Assembly: GCF_006265095.1 (NCBI RefSeq)
Contig: NZ_VCNK01000014.1
Location: 124,001-188,000, forward strand
Reading direction: 5' to 3'
DNA length: 64,000 bases
Origin: Phaeobacter sp. B1627
GTDB taxonomy: Bacteria > Pseudomonadota > Alphaproteobacteria > Rhodobacterales > Rhodobacteraceae
Below are positions 20,092 to 29,734 of the stretch, piece by piece. Numbering within the stretch: the first letter of the stretch is position 1; each line of letters starts with the position of its first letter. The notes under the pieces were generated by a model. It saw only the letters and a list, made by a program, of their open reading frames with translations, searched no databases and was not told where the DNA came from. The position numbers and the translations under genes are program-made.

Positions 20092-21903
20092 TCAGCCGTC
20101 GGCTTTCTCTTCCAGCGTCAGCCACTCTTCTTCTGCCAGAGCGAGCTTTTGCTGACGCTCGACCAGAGCCTCGGTCGCTTTTTTGAATTTCACCGGCTCG
20201 CGGCTGAACAACTCCGGGTCGGCCATCAACCCTTCCAGCTTTGCGATTTCCGCCTCCAACCGGGAGATTTCATCCGGCAGCACCTCAAGGCGATGCCTTT
20301 CCTTGAAGCTCAGAACCTCCCGGGGCGGCGCCGCTGCGGCCTTGGGTTTGACCTTTGACACCTTTTGCTTGTCCGCCTTGCCCGCGCCGTCCAAAGGGCC
20401 GCGCTGTGACAGATAATCACTCCAGCCCCCCGCATAGACCGTGGCCTTGCCCGCGCCCTCCATTGCAACCGTGGCCGTTGCCACCCGGTCGAGAAAATCC
20501 CGGTCGTGGCTGACCAGCAGGACGGTGCCATCGTAGCTGTCCAGCAGCTCTTGCAGAAGATCCAGCGTTTCCACATCCAGGTCGTTCGTCGGTTCGTCAA
20601 GCACCAGCATGTTGGAGGCGCGCGCCATCAGGCGGGCCAGCAGCAACCGGGCCTTCTCACCGCCGGACAGCGACCGTACCGGCGCCCGCACCTGGCGTTC
20701 GTCAAACAGGAATTCCTTCAGATATCCGACCACATGTTTGGGCTGGCCCCGCACCATCACCTGATCCGCCTTGCCGGAAATGCCCATCAAGGGATCGGCC
20801 GTCAGATTTTCCCAAAGGCTCGCATTGCCATCGAGCTGATCCCGCGTCTGGTCAAAGACGGCGATATCGAGGTTGGTGCCCAGTTTGATCTGCCCCGCGT
20901 CCGGCTGCTCCTGGCCCAGCAGTATCTTCAGCAAGGTCGTCTTGCCGATGCCATTGGGGCCAACAAAGGCAATCCGGTCGCCGCGCTGGACGGTGACCGA
21001 AAACCCCTCGATGATCTGCTTGTCGCCGAACCGCTTGCTCAGCCCCTCGGCCTCGATCACTTTACGTCCTGATTTCGGACCACTTTCCAGGTCCATCGCA
21101 GCGGTGCCCTGACGGGAAATCTGCGACGCACGATCCGCTTTCAGGTCCTGCAGGGCGCGCACCCGGCCCATATTGCGTTTGCGCCGGGCAGAGATCCCTT
21201 CCACCGCCCAGCGGCTCTCGGATTTGATCAGCCGATTGAGCTTGTGACGGGCCATGTCCTCCTCCTCCCAGACCTTGTCCCGCCAGGCTTCGAAATCCTC
21301 GAACCCCTTGTCCTGACGACGCACCTGGCCGCGGTCCACCCAGAGCGTCGCCCGCGTCAGGGCGCGCAGAAAGGCGCGGTCGTGGGAGATCAGCACAAAG
21401 GCCGCACGGGTGGCCGCCAGCTCGCTTTCGAGCCAGGAAATCGCCTCGATGTCGAGATGGTTTGTCGGCTCGTCCAGCAGCATCAGTTCGGGCGCCTCTG
21501 CCATCAGCTTTGCCAGCGCCGCCCGGCGCCGCTCGCCGCCGGATGCGGTATTGACCGGGCGGTCGGGGTCAAATTTCAGCCCTTCGCCCGCGCGCTCCAC
21601 CTTGTAGAGTTCGCCCGGATCCAGCTCGGAGGCGGCAAAATCCCCGAGGGTTGCGAAGCCTTCCATCTTCGGGTCCTGCTCCATGTAGCCCACGGAATTT
21701 CCCGGCGGGATCACGACGGAGCCTGCATCGGCCTCCACCAGCCCAGCCATGACTTTCATCAGGGTCGACTTGCCAGAGCCATTGCGCCCGACCAGCGCCA
21801 CCCGGTCGCCCGGTTGGACCACAAGATCAAGGTCGGAAAAGATCGGATCGCCGCCGAAGGTCAGCGAAATACCGTTCATCTGAAGGAGAGGAATACGTGC
21901 CAT
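20092..21903 (-). CDS. uup: ABC-F ATPase Uup
   Basis: A 603-residue soluble ABC-F protein with two ATPase domains and no membrane segments. Walker A motifs are GRNGSGKST (39-47) and, in the second half, GPNGIGKTT. Signature motifs are ASGGERRRAALAKL and LSGGEKARLLLARL, and both Walker B regions end LLDEPTNHLD or VLDEPTNDLD. The C-terminal 90 residues form a Lys/Glu-rich coiled coil, as in Uup, a DNA- and ribosome-associated factor. Start at MARIPLLQ by family; a 12-codon extension is possible. Confidence 0.93.
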   Translation of the reverse strand: MARIPLLQMNGISLTFGGDPIFSDLDLVVQPGDRVALVGRNGSGKSTLMKVMAGLVEADAGSVVIPPGNSVGYMEQDPKMEGFATLGDFAASELDPGELYKVERAGEGLKFDPDRPVNTASGGERRRAALAKLMAEAPELMLLDEPTNHLDIEAISWLESELAATRAAFVLISHDRAFLRALTRATLWVDRGQVRRQDKGFEDFEAWRDKVWEEEDMARHKLNRLIKSESRWAVEGISARRKRNMGRVRALQDLKADRASQISRQGTAAMDLESGPKSGRKVIEAEGLSKRFGDKQIIEGFSVTVQRGDRIAFVGPNGIGKTTLLKILLGQEQPDAGQIKLGTNLDIAVFDQTRDQLDGNASLWENLTADPLMGISGKADQVMVRGQPKHVVGYLKEFLFDERQVRAPVRSLSGGEKARLLLARLMARASNMLVLDEPTNDLDVETLDLLQELLDSYDGTVLLVSHDRDFLDRVATATVAMEGAGKATVYAGGWSDYLSQRGPLDGAGKADKQKVSKVKPKAAAAPPREVLSFKERHRLEVLPDEISRLEAEIAKLEGLMADPELFSREPVKFKKATEALVERQQKLALAEEEWLTLEEKADG

Positions 21904-21979
21904 GACAGCGGAGCTAAACCGGGGCCGGTGGCGCGTCAACGTCAGAAGCGTCAGAACCGGGCAGCACCGGTGGATTTGC

Positions 21980-22023
21980 GAGGCTCTGCCTCGCGCTCCG
22001 AGGTATTTTTGAAAAGATGAAAA
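21980..22023 (-). repeat. Rhodobacterales-type intergenic motif downstream of olsB
   Basis: gaggctctgcctc followed by ctccgaggtatttttgaaaagatgaa, 28 bp beyond the olsB stop. From memory, motifs of this form (a GC arm, then GGTATTT...GAAAAGATGAA) recur at gene ends in many Rhodobacterales genomes. Only one copy is seen in this window, so the repeat status rests on recall. Confidence 0.45.
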
Positions 22024-22051
22024 GCCACGGACCGGACGACCGCGGCAGCGC

Positions 22052-22873
22052 TCAGCCCATGACGGCGCGCAGGAGCCGCTTTCGGGCGGGCGGAATTGCG
22101 CCGATTTCCAGGCCGGTAAACACGTGAAGCGTGTTCATATGGGTGTCGACCACCGCATGATCGCTGACCCAGCCCCCCATCATCAGATAGGTCCGCAACA
22201 AGGGCGGCATCCGCAGCATTGCCTTTTTGGCATCGGGTTTGCGGCGCAGGCGGGCCGCGAAGCGAAACACATTCGGAGCTTTGACCTGCGGCAGCCAGCG
22301 TTTGGGGGCCAGATGGCGGTGTTTGAGCATGGCGAATGCATCGAGGTAATCCGTGGTCTCGGTGCCTGCGAAGGAGGAACATCCAAACAGCATCTGGACG
22401 TCCTGCCTGTCGACGAAAGTGGTCATTGCGCCCCAGGCCACCCGCAGAATGTCAGGGTCCTTCCAGGCCTGATGGATACAGAAGCGGCCCATCTCGACCA
22501 TGCGTCCCTCGAAGTTCAAGAGCCCCGAGAGGTCGTAGTATTGCGCCGAGTAGCTGCGCTCCACATCTGTGCCGGCCTCCAGAACCAGCATCCGAAAGCA
22601 ACAGACCAGGGTGTCTGTGCGGTTGTCTTCGACCAGGATGTGGGCGCAGGTCGCGTCGAAGTCATCCTGATCGATGGCCTCGGTCCGAAAGCACAGGGTC
22701 CGCAGCGCCCGGGCTGCCGCGATATCAGCCGGGCCCTGGGCCAGCCGGGCGCGATAGCGCCCTTTGCTCAGCAGGATACCAGAGCGGGCCTCCGGGGGGG
22801 CTGGTGACTGCGATGAGTGGGGGCGGAAACTGGCTGCCATGGGGTCGGGGTGCTCACGTTTGAGAATCGCCAT
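22052..22873 (-). CDS. olsB: L-ornithine N(alpha)-acyltransferase OlsB
   Basis: A protein of about 273 residues of the OlsB/hemolysin-like GNAT family, which transfers 3-hydroxyacyl groups from ACP to ornithine, the first step in phosphorus-free ornithine lipids. Typical segments are LSKGRYRARLA, AARALRTLCFR, YSAQYYDLSGL, EMGRFCIHQAW and MLFGCSSFAGT. Conserved PPLLRTYLMMGGWVSDHAV near the end also fits. The exact start is uncertain: MAILKRE is used here, with a GTG 19 codons upstream and MAASF 11 codons downstream as alternatives. No olsA lies next to it. Confidence 0.88.
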   Translation of the reverse strand: MAILKREHPDPMAASFRPHSSQSPAPPEARSGILLSKGRYRARLAQGPADIAAARALRTLCFRTEAIDQDDFDATCAHILVEDNRTDTLVCCFRMLVLEAGTDVERSYSAQYYDLSGLLNFEGRMVEMGRFCIHQAWKDPDILRVAWGAMTTFVDRQDVQMLFGCSSFAGTETTDYLDAFAMLKHRHLAPKRWLPQVKAPNVFRFAARLRRKPDAKKAMLRMPPLLRTYLMMGGWVSDHAVVDTHMNTLHVFTGLEIGAIPPARKRLLRAVMG

Positions 22874-23029
22874 CTGCGGATCGCCCGCGCCCGGGTCCGG
22901 GCACAGATCACAGTGACATCCGGCTAGCACATAACATGTGAAGCCCGGGTGACAGTTTCATCCCCCACACCACCCCCGCCTCACGCCCAGGGGTGAACTG
23001 CGATCCGGTCGACCGCAGCCGCCACCGGG

Positions 23030-23500
23030 TTACTGCTGCAGGAAGCTGCCCGGGTTGAAGTTGCCGAGGTTGCCGAGCAGCTGGCGCAGGAAGGTTTTGT
23101 CATCAAGGCTCGAGTCGGTCACCCGGCGCTCCAGCGGAATGGCCCGACCGTCCGCCAATGTGTAGCGTTGCACGCTGTCGACCACCCCGGCCTGATCGAA
23201 GGTGATCGCCACCAGATCGCGGGCGACAACCTTGGGCGCGCGGGCTCCGTAGAACTTCATGCGCGAGGTCACGTAATAATAGCCGCTGTCGTCCACGAAG
23301 GAGTCGATGGTGGGGGCGCCGACCGTTTCCGCCACCGAGTCGCGGGTATCAACGCCGACCACAACCTCGTTCAAGAGCTCCGGTCCGGGGATCCAGCCAT
23401 GCTTGCGATACGTGGCCGTACAGGCCACAACGGTGGCCAGAACCCCGACAAGCAGCGCGGCTCGCAGCGCGGTTTTTACGGTCTTTGGTGTTGCAAACAT
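23030..23500 (-). CDS. bamE: Outer-membrane assembly lipoprotein BamE (SmpA/OmlA)
   Basis: A 156-residue lipoprotein. The signal peptide ends in lipobox VVAC, with Cys27 as lipidated residue. The SmpA/OmlA domain follows: HGWIPGPELLNEVVVGVDTR, DSVAETVGAPT and YYYVTSRM. It is predicted to sit on the inner face of the outer membrane as part of the Bam complex. AGGGGAA precedes the ATG. It is divergent from the YceD gene. Confidence 0.9.
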   Translation of the reverse strand: MFATPKTVKTALRAALLVGVLATVVACTATYRKHGWIPGPELLNEVVVGVDTRDSVAETVGAPTIDSFVDDSGYYYVTSRMKFYGARAPKVVARDLVAITFDQAGVVDSVQRYTLADGRAIPLERRVTDSSLDDKTFLRQLLGNLGNFNPGSFLQQ

Positions 23501-23586
23501 GCGCTTCCCCTGCCCTTCGGCTTGATTAAGACTGAAGTCCCGATTACCTAAACCGGGCCTCTGGTTCAAGAAATGAAAGTGTTCAC

Positions 23587-24213
23587 GTGAGTTCAGCCCC
23601 CTCTTCGCCAACCGCCCTCCGGGTGGCCGACCTGCCCCAGAACCGCCCCACGCGCTTTGCGCTGGTGCCGGAGTCCTCTGAATTGACGGAGATCGCGCGC
23701 GAGTTGGGTGTCGAAACCCTGCGCAAACTGCGCTTTGAGGGTGAGATTTCCGCACGCGGCAAACGCGACTGGGCGCTGAAGGGCAAGCTGGGCTTTACCG
23801 TGGTGCAGCCCTGTGTCGTGACACTGGAGCCGGTGACGACCCGCATCGACACGCCTGTGGAGCGGTTGTTCCTCGCCCGGATCGACACGCCTGAGGAAGA
23901 AGAGGTCGAAATGTCCGAAGACGATCACATCGATCCGTTGGGCGAAGAGATCGATCCCTATCTGGTCATGGTGGAATCTGTGGCCCTGCATCTGCCGCAG
24001 TATCCGCGCAAGGATGGTGCCGAACTGGGCCAGCACGTACACGCCGAGCCCGGCACCGCGCCGATGACCGACGAAGACACCCGCCCCTTTGCGGGGCTTG
24101 CGGACCTGATCAAACCCGCGGGCGCCGCCAGTGCGGAGAGCTCTGATGCAGCATCGGGAGAGGCACAGGGCGAGACACGGGGCGAGACACGGGGCAAGAA
24201 ACCCAAACAGTGA
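23587..24213 (+). CDS. YceD family protein (DUF177)
   Basis: A 208-residue protein of the YceD/DUF177 family, found next to rpmF across bacteria and linked to 23S rRNA and lipid-gene expression. Core features are LKGKLGFTVVQPCVVTLEPV and the acidic EEEEVEMSEDDHIDPLGEEID. The motif VALHLPQYPRKDGAE follows. The start is GTG, 15 bp from the bamE-side promoter region. The C-terminal tail ends in a duplicated GETRGETRG. First gene of the yceD-rpmF-plsX-fabH-ihfA-MerR cluster. Confidence 0.88.
   Translation: MSSAPSSPTALRVADLPQNRPTRFALVPESSELTEIARELGVETLRKLRFEGEISARGKRDWALKGKLGFTVVQPCVVTLEPVTTRIDTPVERLFLARIDTPEEEEVEMSEDDHIDPLGEEIDPYLVMVESVALHLPQYPRKDGAELGQHVHAEPGTAPMTDEDTRPFAGLADLIKPAGAASAESSDAASGEAQGETRGETRGKKPKQ
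24170..24193. repeat. Two tandem 12-bp units at the yceD 3' end
   Basis: gcgagacacggg twice in perfect tandem, with a partial third copy before. In frame, it doubles GETR near the C-terminus of the YceD protein. Confidence 0.9.
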
Positions 24214-24501
24214 TCGCAGCTCATTCGGCGGTGGCTGCGGGCTTTGGCATCGCCGGGCGAGATCAAAAACAGGGCACTTTGGGAATTCGGGCTGGCGCTC
24301 GACACCGGGGTTCCCTAAAAAACCGCTTGCGCCGTCGAGGATTCGCAGTATTTTCGCGCGCTCATCGGAATTTTTGGTTGGACATCGGACAGGCAGCGGC
24401 CTACACGCACGTCACACCGCCCGTCAGACCGATTGACACGGAAATATGAAACGCGCCGAAAGGATCTGTCCTGACGGCCCCAGTTAGACAAAGGTTGAGA
24501 C
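24214..24501. other. Intergenic region before rpmF
   Basis: A 288-bp gap that probably holds the rpmF-plsX promoter and leader. An imperfect hairpin with arms gggaa and ttccc spans about 24280-24316 and is followed by taaaaaa, which could terminate yceD transcription. No open frame is convincing. Confidence 0.5.
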
Positions 24502-24708
24502 ATGGCTGTCCAACAGAACAAAGTATCCAAATCGCGCCGCAACAACCGCCGCGCGCACGATGCACTGGTTGCTGCAAACCCGAACGAATGCTCGAACTGC
24601 GGTGAACTGCGTCGTCCCCACCATGTATGCCCGTCCTGCGGCCATTATGATGACAAGGAAATCGTTGCACAGGCCGATGAAATCGACCTCGACGAAGACG
24701 CGGCCTGA
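24502..24708 (+). CDS. rpmF: 50S ribosomal protein L32
   Basis: A 68-residue L32 with N-terminal [20 protein letters not shown] and the zinc-binding cysteines C30, C33, C43 and C46, followed by the acidic tail typical of alphaproteobacterial L32. A 41-bp gap leads to plsX. The rpmF-plsX-fabH order is widely conserved and links ribosome and membrane-lipid supply. Confidence 0.98.
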   Translation: MAVQQNKVSKSRRNNRRAHDALVAANPNECSNCGELRRPHHVCPSCGHYDDKEIVAQADEIDLDEDAA

Positions 24709-24749
24709 GCAATAACGGAATCACGGATGCCAGGCAGGCACGCAGTCGC

Positions 24750-25877
24750 ATGACGGGTAACACCGCTCCATCGCAGGCAAATGCCCGCCGCACCGTGATT
24801 TCGGTGGATGCCATGGGTGGCGATGCCGGCCCTGCCGTCGTGGTTGCAGGCATCGCCAAATCCGCAAAGAAGAACCCGAATATCCGGTTTCTTCTGCATG
24901 GCCCCGTCGAACAGCTTGAACCTCTCGTGGCCCGCAGGAAAAACCTGAAGGACCGGGTTGAGATCCGTGACGCACGAGATGTCGTCACGATGGAGGACAA
25001 GCCCAGTCAGGTCATGCGCAATGGCAAGGGCACTTCCATGTGGTCTGCCCTTGAATCCGTGCGCAATGGCGATGCGGCGGGCGTCGTGTCCTGTGGCAAC
25101 ACCGGCGCGCTGATGGCGCTGTCGATGCTGCGCCTGCGCAAACTGCCCGGTGTCAACCGCCCGGCCATTGCGATTCTCTGGCCCTCCCGAAACCCGCAGG
25201 GGTTCAACGTGATGCTGGACGTCGGCGCGGATGTGCGGGCCGATGCCGAGGATCTGCTGCAATACGCGCTGATGGGCACCTCCTATACGCGCAACTCCAT
25301 GGATCTGCCCTGTCCCCGTGTCGGCCTGCTGAATGTCGGCACCGAAGAACACAAGGGGCGCGCCGAGCTGAAAGAGGCCTACAGCCTGATTTCACGCAAC
25401 GCTGAAAAAGCGAACTACGAATTTGTCGGCTTCGTGGAAGGCAGTGATATTCCCGGCGATATTGCCGATGTGATCGTGACCGATGGCTTTACCGGCAATG
25501 TCGCAATCAAGACGGGCGAAGGCACGGCGAGCCTGTTGCGCTCCGCCATGCGCGAAGCCTTTGAATATTCCGTGCTGTCCCGGCTGGCTGCCCTTCTCGC
25601 CTACACATCGCTGGCCCGCCTGTCCAAGCGGATCGACCCGCGGCGCGTCAACGGCGGAATTTTCCTCGGCCTCAACGGCACCGTTGTCAAATCCCATGGC
25701 GGCGCCGATGCGACCGGTGTATCCGCCGCTGTGAAGCTGGCATTTCTTCTTGCAGAACAAGGATTTGCGGAAAAGCTTGCAGCCCGGGTTGCATCCGCCG
25801 TAGAGCTTGCCCAAGATGACGCAACCTCCGCCGATGCGGAGCGCCCCGGCGACTCGACCTCCGGGATCAAGGAATAG
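24750..25877 (+). CDS. plsX: Phosphate acyltransferase PlsX
   Basis: A 375-residue peripheral membrane enzyme making acyl-phosphate from acyl-ACP, the first step of phospholipid synthesis with PlsY. Conserved segments are SVDAMGGDAGP, VSCGNTGALMALS, LNVGTEEHKG, FVEGSDIPGD and DGFTGNVAIKTGEG. The C-terminal 30 residues are variable. The gene is 15 bp from fabH, so it is surely co-transcribed. Confidence 0.97.
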   Translation: MTGNTAPSQANARRTVISVDAMGGDAGPAVVVAGIAKSAKKNPNIRFLLHGPVEQLEPLVARRKNLKDRVEIRDARDVVTMEDKPSQVMRNGKGTSMWSALESVRNGDAAGVVSCGNTGALMALSMLRLRKLPGVNRPAIAILWPSRNPQGFNVMLDVGADVRADAEDLLQYALMGTSYTRNSMDLPCPRVGLLNVGTEEHKGRAELKEAYSLISRNAEKANYEFVGFVEGSDIPGDIADVIVTDGFTGNVAIKTGEGTASLLRSAMREAFEYSVLSRLAALLAYTSLARLSKRIDPRRVNGGIFLGLNGTVVKSHGGADATGVSAAVKLAFLLAEQGFAEKLAARVASAVELAQDDATSADAERPGDSTSGIKE

Positions 25878-25892
25878 AAAGCAGGCACTGGA

Positions 25893-26864
25893 ATGACGCG
25901 ACGCGCAGTGGTGATTGGCGCAGGGCACTACCTCCCCGAACGCATTGTTGAAAACGCGGAATTCGAGGCCACGCTGGATACCTCCGACGAATGGATTCGC
26001 TCCCGCTCCGGCATTGAACGGCGCCACTTTGCCGCCGAAGGCGAGACCACGTCCCAGATGGCCACCCGCGCGGCCCAGGCTGCGCTGAAATCCGCCGGCC
26101 GAACTGCCGACGACGTGGACGCCATTGTGCTCGCCACCTCGACCGCCGATCTGACCTTTCCCTCCGCAGCCACCATGGTGCAGTCACAGCTTGGCATGAC
26201 CTCGGGCTTTGCCTTCGACGTTCAGGCTGTCTGTGCGGGCTTTGTCTATGCGCTGGCCAATGCCAATGCGCTGATTGCCTCCGGTCAGGCCGACCGGGTT
26301 CTGGTGATCGGCGCCGAGACCTTCTCGCGCATCATGGACTGGACCGACCGCTCGACCTGCGTTTTGTTCGGCGACGGGGCCGGAGCGGTACTGCTGGAAG
26401 CACAAGACGGCACGGGCAGCAGCGATGACCGCGGCATTCTTGCCACGGATCTGAACTCCGACGGGCGCTACAGGGACCTTCTGTATGTCGATGGCGGCGT
26501 TGCCACACAAAATACAGGCCATCTGCGCATGCAGGGCAATCAGGTCTTTCGCCACGCCGTGGAAAAGCTCGCGGCGACGGCGCATACCGCGCTCGACCGG
26601 GCGGGCGTTGCTGCGGATGACGTTGACTGGATCGTGCCGCACCAGGCCAATATCCGCATCATTCAGGGCACCGCAAAGAAAATGGGCTTGCCCATGGACA
26701 AGGTGGTCGTGACCGTTCAGGATCACGGAAACACCTCTGCAGCCTCAATCCCGCTGGCGCTCTCTGTCGGTGTCGAGCGGGGTCAGATCAAACCCGGCGA
26801 TCTTCTGGTGACCGAAGCGATCGGCGGCGGGCTCGCTTGGGGTGCCGTGGTTTTGCGGTGGTAA
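25893..26864 (+). CDS. fabH: Beta-ketoacyl-ACP synthase III
   Basis: A 323-residue FabH condensing acetyl-CoA with malonyl-ACP to start fatty-acid synthesis. The catalytic triad is visible: Cys114 in QAVCAGF, His250 in PHQAN and Asn280 in GNTSAAS. Length and N-terminal [16 protein letters not shown] match the family. It overlaps nothing and is 88 bp from ihfA, which has its own promoter-like sequence. Confidence 0.97.
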   Translation: MTRRAVVIGAGHYLPERIVENAEFEATLDTSDEWIRSRSGIERRHFAAEGETTSQMATRAAQAALKSAGRTADDVDAIVLATSTADLTFPSAATMVQSQLGMTSGFAFDVQAVCAGFVYALANANALIASGQADRVLVIGAETFSRIMDWTDRSTCVLFGDGAGAVLLEAQDGTGSSDDRGILATDLNSDGRYRDLLYVDGGVATQNTGHLRMQGNQVFRHAVEKLAATAHTALDRAGVAADDVDWIVPHQANIRIIQGTAKKMGLPMDKVVVTVQDHGNTSAASIPLALSVGVERGQIKPGDLLVTEAIGGGLAWGAVVLRW

Positions 26865-26898
26865 TGAGGCGGAAACAGCAGCTTCCAATTCATTGATA

Positions 26899-26928
26899 TT
26901 GACAGGGAAATTCCTGACCCCCTATTGT
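26899..26928 (+). promoter_or_regulatory. Candidate sigma-70 promoter of ihfA
   Basis: TTGACA (26899-26904), 18-bp spacer, TATTGT (26923-26928), ending 24 bp before the ihfA start. The spacer contains a short inverted repeat (ggaaattcc). Confidence 0.55.
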
Positions 26929-26952
26929 TTCACAAAACAGCGGGGACTGGCG

Positions 26953-27255
26953 ATGACCGAAAAAACGATTACACGAATGGATTTGAGCGAAGCCGTGTTT
27001 CGTGAGGTGGGCCTGTCCCGCAACGAAAGCGCACAACTCGTAGAGAGCATGCTGCAGCATATGTCCGATGCTCTGGTCCGGGGCGAGCAGGTCAAGATTT
27101 CGTCTTTTGGCACGTTCAGCGTGCGGGAAAAATCCGCCCGGGTTGGCCGCAACCCCAAGACAGGCGAGGAAGTTCCCATTCAACCACGCCGTGTTCTCAC
27201 CTTCCGCCCGTCTCACCTGATGAAGGATCGCGTTGCCGACGGCAACCGCAGCTAA
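26953..27255 (+). CDS. ihfA: Integration host factor alpha subunit
   Basis: A 100-residue DNA-bending protein of the HU/IHF family. The alpha-subunit pattern is clear: [18 protein letters not shown]-like N-terminus, [20 protein letters not shown], then the beta-arm with [12 protein letters not shown]. The start MTEKTITR was picked over an upstream in-frame ATG inside fabH because it matches the family and follows the promoter-like site. Confidence 0.96.
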   Translation: MTEKTITRMDLSEAVFREVGLSRNESAQLVESMLQHMSDALVRGEQVKISSFGTFSVREKSARVGRNPKTGEEVPIQPRRVLTFRPSHLMKDRVADGNRS

Positions 27256-27343
27256 ACCTTTTTCCGGTAGTTGAGTGCTGAACCAAACCAGCCCGCGGTC
27301 TGCGGGGCAACTGGCCGTAGTGTAGTTTCAGAAGGGTCGCCCT

Positions 27344-29380
27344 ATGTCCAAGTCTCCTGACGCCTTTCGCACCATCAGCGAAGTCGCAGATTGGCTTGAA
27401 ATCCAGGCGCATGTGCTGCGGTTCTGGGAAAGCAAGTTCACCCAGGTCAAACCGGTCAAACGGGCGGGGGGGCGTCGGTACTACCGCCCCAACGATATGC
27501 TCCTGCTCGGCGGGATTCAGCATCTCCTCCATGAAGAGGGCCTGTCGATCAAAGACACTCAGGCGCTGATCCGCGACAAGGGCGTGCAACACGTCCAATC
27601 GCTCTCCAAGCCGCTCGAAGCGGACGAAGCGGAGGACCTCGACGGCCCGCCCGCGCCGGTCAGCAAATGGGCAGATCAGCCAGACGGCGCCGAGCCCGCG
27701 CCCAAAGTCCAGCGCCGGTCACCCGCAGACCGGGATCCGCCGGAGGAACGCGCCAGCGCCTCGCGGCGACTGCCACCTCTGGCCCCGCCGCTCTCAGCCG
27801 CGCAACAGCAGATCCCACCGTCATTATCGGACTTTTCGGAGGTTCCCAAGGACAACGCCGCCCCTGCGAAGACGGCCGTCGACGATGCGGACCATGCGGC
27901 ATCCGACGCGGCACCATTCCCGCTCGCGGGGGAGATCGAACAGGAACAGCCCGCCACGCCCGACTCCGCCTCGCTTGGCATGGAGCCCCCCGCAGAGGAC
28001 GGTACCACGACGCCCCCCGTTCCTACAGAGCCAGCTTCTGCGGAGCCTGCGGCTGATGCCGACAGCGACCTCGCCCCACCCGCCCCCGGATCAGAGCAAA
28101 TGGCGATGCCGATGGATCTGCCCGACGCCGCTGCCCCTGACCGCGAGATGCGACAGCCCTCGGCGCTGCAACCCGCAGGTGGCGGCATTGCCCCCGATGC
28201 CGCCGGTACTGCGGAGGCACAGCAGGATTTCTTTGCCGCCCCCTCCGTCGATGACATGCCCGCTGATGCCGATGACATGCCGCTCGCTCCCCTGTCGGAC
28301 GACATCACAGGCCCCGCGCCGCAGGACGCCGTGGCCTCGATGGATCCGGACGCCGAAGCCACCGACGTGATCGCCGATCAGACATCCCACTTTCCCGATG
28401 AAACGCCGACCGCAGAGGCACCGGACCAGATCGCCCAGGATGACGCCGCCTTCGGTGGGGATGCCGCGGACCCGTCCGACGAGCCGGCCGCAGACTCGCC
28501 TGACGCATCGCCAGATGAGACCCCCACCCCATATCCGGCCACCGGGGACATGCCGGAAACGGCCCCAGGGCCCGAATCGGAGCAGGCCCCCGACGCAGGC
28601 AGCAACGACGGCGGGCAGGAGGAGCCGGAGGATGCCACCTTCGGGCACACCGCGCCGACTGACGATACCGAAGCCCCCGCTCTGCCCGAGGCCGAAGCCG
28701 AAGCCGAAGCCGCGCCGATGGTGGCTGCAGATGCCGCCGAACCGGCAATGAACCTTGCCGCCCCCGATTTCCCAGAAGAGCCATTGGCCGGATCGGACGC
28801 CGATGGTGCGCAGGAAGCCCCAGCGCCGGAGGGTCCTGCTATGTCTGCGGATGCCGCGCCCCTCACCGATCCGACGGAGCATGAAGCCGACGCTTTCGAA
28901 GAGGCCGCGCCTGCCGATGCAGAGCAGAGCGCCTCTGCGCAGACAGAAGATCCACGGCTCGGCACCCCAGAGGAGCAAGAGCCTCTGGCGGACGCCCCGG
29001 CAGCGGAAGACGCGGCAGCCGACGCTCCGATAGCTGAGCCCCCGATAGCCGACGAGCCAGTCGCAGAAGCCTTTGTCGCCGAAGACCATGGTGTCGAGGC
29101 TCCGTCGACCGCAGAATCTGATGCCGGGACCACACCCCAGGCCGGGCCGCTGCCTGACGCGACAGATGCGGAGCCAGTGTCCTCCGACCCCGCCCTCGCC
29201 GCGGCGCAAGAGGGACCTGCCCCCCGTGCCCGGGTGATCGAGATCGCCGATGAAGTCACGGTCGAGAGCGTGCCGGGGCTGTTGCGCCGCCTCTCTGCCC
29301 TTCCGGCCCTGTCCCCCGATATGCGCAGCCAGTTGAGCGAGATTGCAGAGGACTTGCGCAACACCCTGTCACGGGGCTGA
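27344..29380 (+). CDS. MerR-type regulator with very long acidic Ala/Pro-rich tail
   Basis: A 678-residue protein. Residues 6-75 form a MerR-type winged helix ([38 protein letters not shown]). This regulator follows ihfA throughout Rhodobacterales. Residues about 90-630 are low-complexity: Ala, Pro, Asp and Glu, with hardly any hydrophobic clusters, so very probably disordered. The last 45 residues regain order ([19 protein letters not shown] and on) and look conserved. Orthologues are usually far shorter in the middle. Target genes unknown; no metal-binding Cys is seen. Confidence 0.85.
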   Translation: MSKSPDAFRTISEVADWLEIQAHVLRFWESKFTQVKPVKRAGGRRYYRPNDMLLLGGIQHLLHEEGLSIKDTQALIRDKGVQHVQSLSKPLEADEAEDLDGPPAPVSKWADQPDGAEPAPKVQRRSPADRDPPEERASASRRLPPLAPPLSAAQQQIPPSLSDFSEVPKDNAAPAKTAVDDADHAASDAAPFPLAGEIEQEQPATPDSASLGMEPPAEDGTTTPPVPTEPASAEPAADADSDLAPPAPGSEQMAMPMDLPDAAAPDREMRQPSALQPAGGGIAPDAAGTAEAQQDFFAAPSVDDMPADADDMPLAPLSDDITGPAPQDAVASMDPDAEATDVIADQTSHFPDETPTAEAPDQIAQDDAAFGGDAADPSDEPAADSPDASPDETPTPYPATGDMPETAPGPESEQAPDAGSNDGGQEEPEDATFGHTAPTDDTEAPALPEAEAEAEAAPMVAADAAEPAMNLAAPDFPEEPLAGSDADGAQEAPAPEGPAMSADAAPLTDPTEHEADAFEEAAPADAEQSASAQTEDPRLGTPEEQEPLADAPAAEDAAADAPIAEPPIADEPVAEAFVAEDHGVEAPSTAESDAGTTPQAGPLPDATDAEPVSSDPALAAAQEGPAPRARVIEIADEVTVESVPGLLRRLSALPALSPDMRSQLSEIAEDLRNTLSRG

Positions 29381-29483
29381 TCCTCTGCCACCACAGACCC
29401 TGTCGCTGCCACATTGAAAAAGCACCGGAAAAGCGAAATCGCCCCTTGCCCCCGCTGCAAAAAGAGGTAGAAAGCACCCTCAA

Positions 29484-29560
29484 CGGGCTATGGCGCAGCC
29501 TGGTAGCGCGTCCGTCTGGGGGACGGAAGGTCGCAGGTTCGAGTCCTGCTAGCCCGACCA
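29484..29560 (+). tRNA. tRNA-Pro(GGG)
   Basis: A 77-nt tRNA with encoded CCA. It has an acceptor stem starting CGGGCTA, a D-arm, an anticodon stem TCCGT/ACGGA with loop CTGGGGG giving anticodon GGG, and a T-arm containing GGTTCGAGTCC. It reads codon CCC, frequent in this genome. An intrinsic terminator follows six bases later. Confidence 0.97.
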
Positions 29561-29565
29561 AAACA

Positions 29566-29596
29566 AAACGCCCGAGCGTTCGTCGCTCGGGCGTTT
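29566..29596 (+). terminator. Terminator of tRNA-Pro
   Basis: 13-bp stem AAACGCCCGAGCG with its exact complement, loop ttcgt, right arm ending in TTT then gtg. Begins just after the tRNA 3' CCA. Confidence 0.92.
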
Positions 29597-29734
29597 GTGT
29601 ATCCGCTGCCTGCTTTGTCTTTGGTTTTCCATGGTATTTTTGCACAAGCGGCTCTGTGTGGGTGACAAGGCGATTGTGGCCTGTGGGAAATTGCGCCAGC
29701 ATTCCCGGAACGCGATGAACGAGGGAAACCGCAG

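Noticed and set aside
28091-29460. Two long minus-strand open frames (372 and 360 codons) antisense to the MerR tail
   Set aside because: They are Ser/Ala/Gly or Gly/Arg-rich complements of the A/P/D/E-coding sequence, without ribosome sites or known domains.
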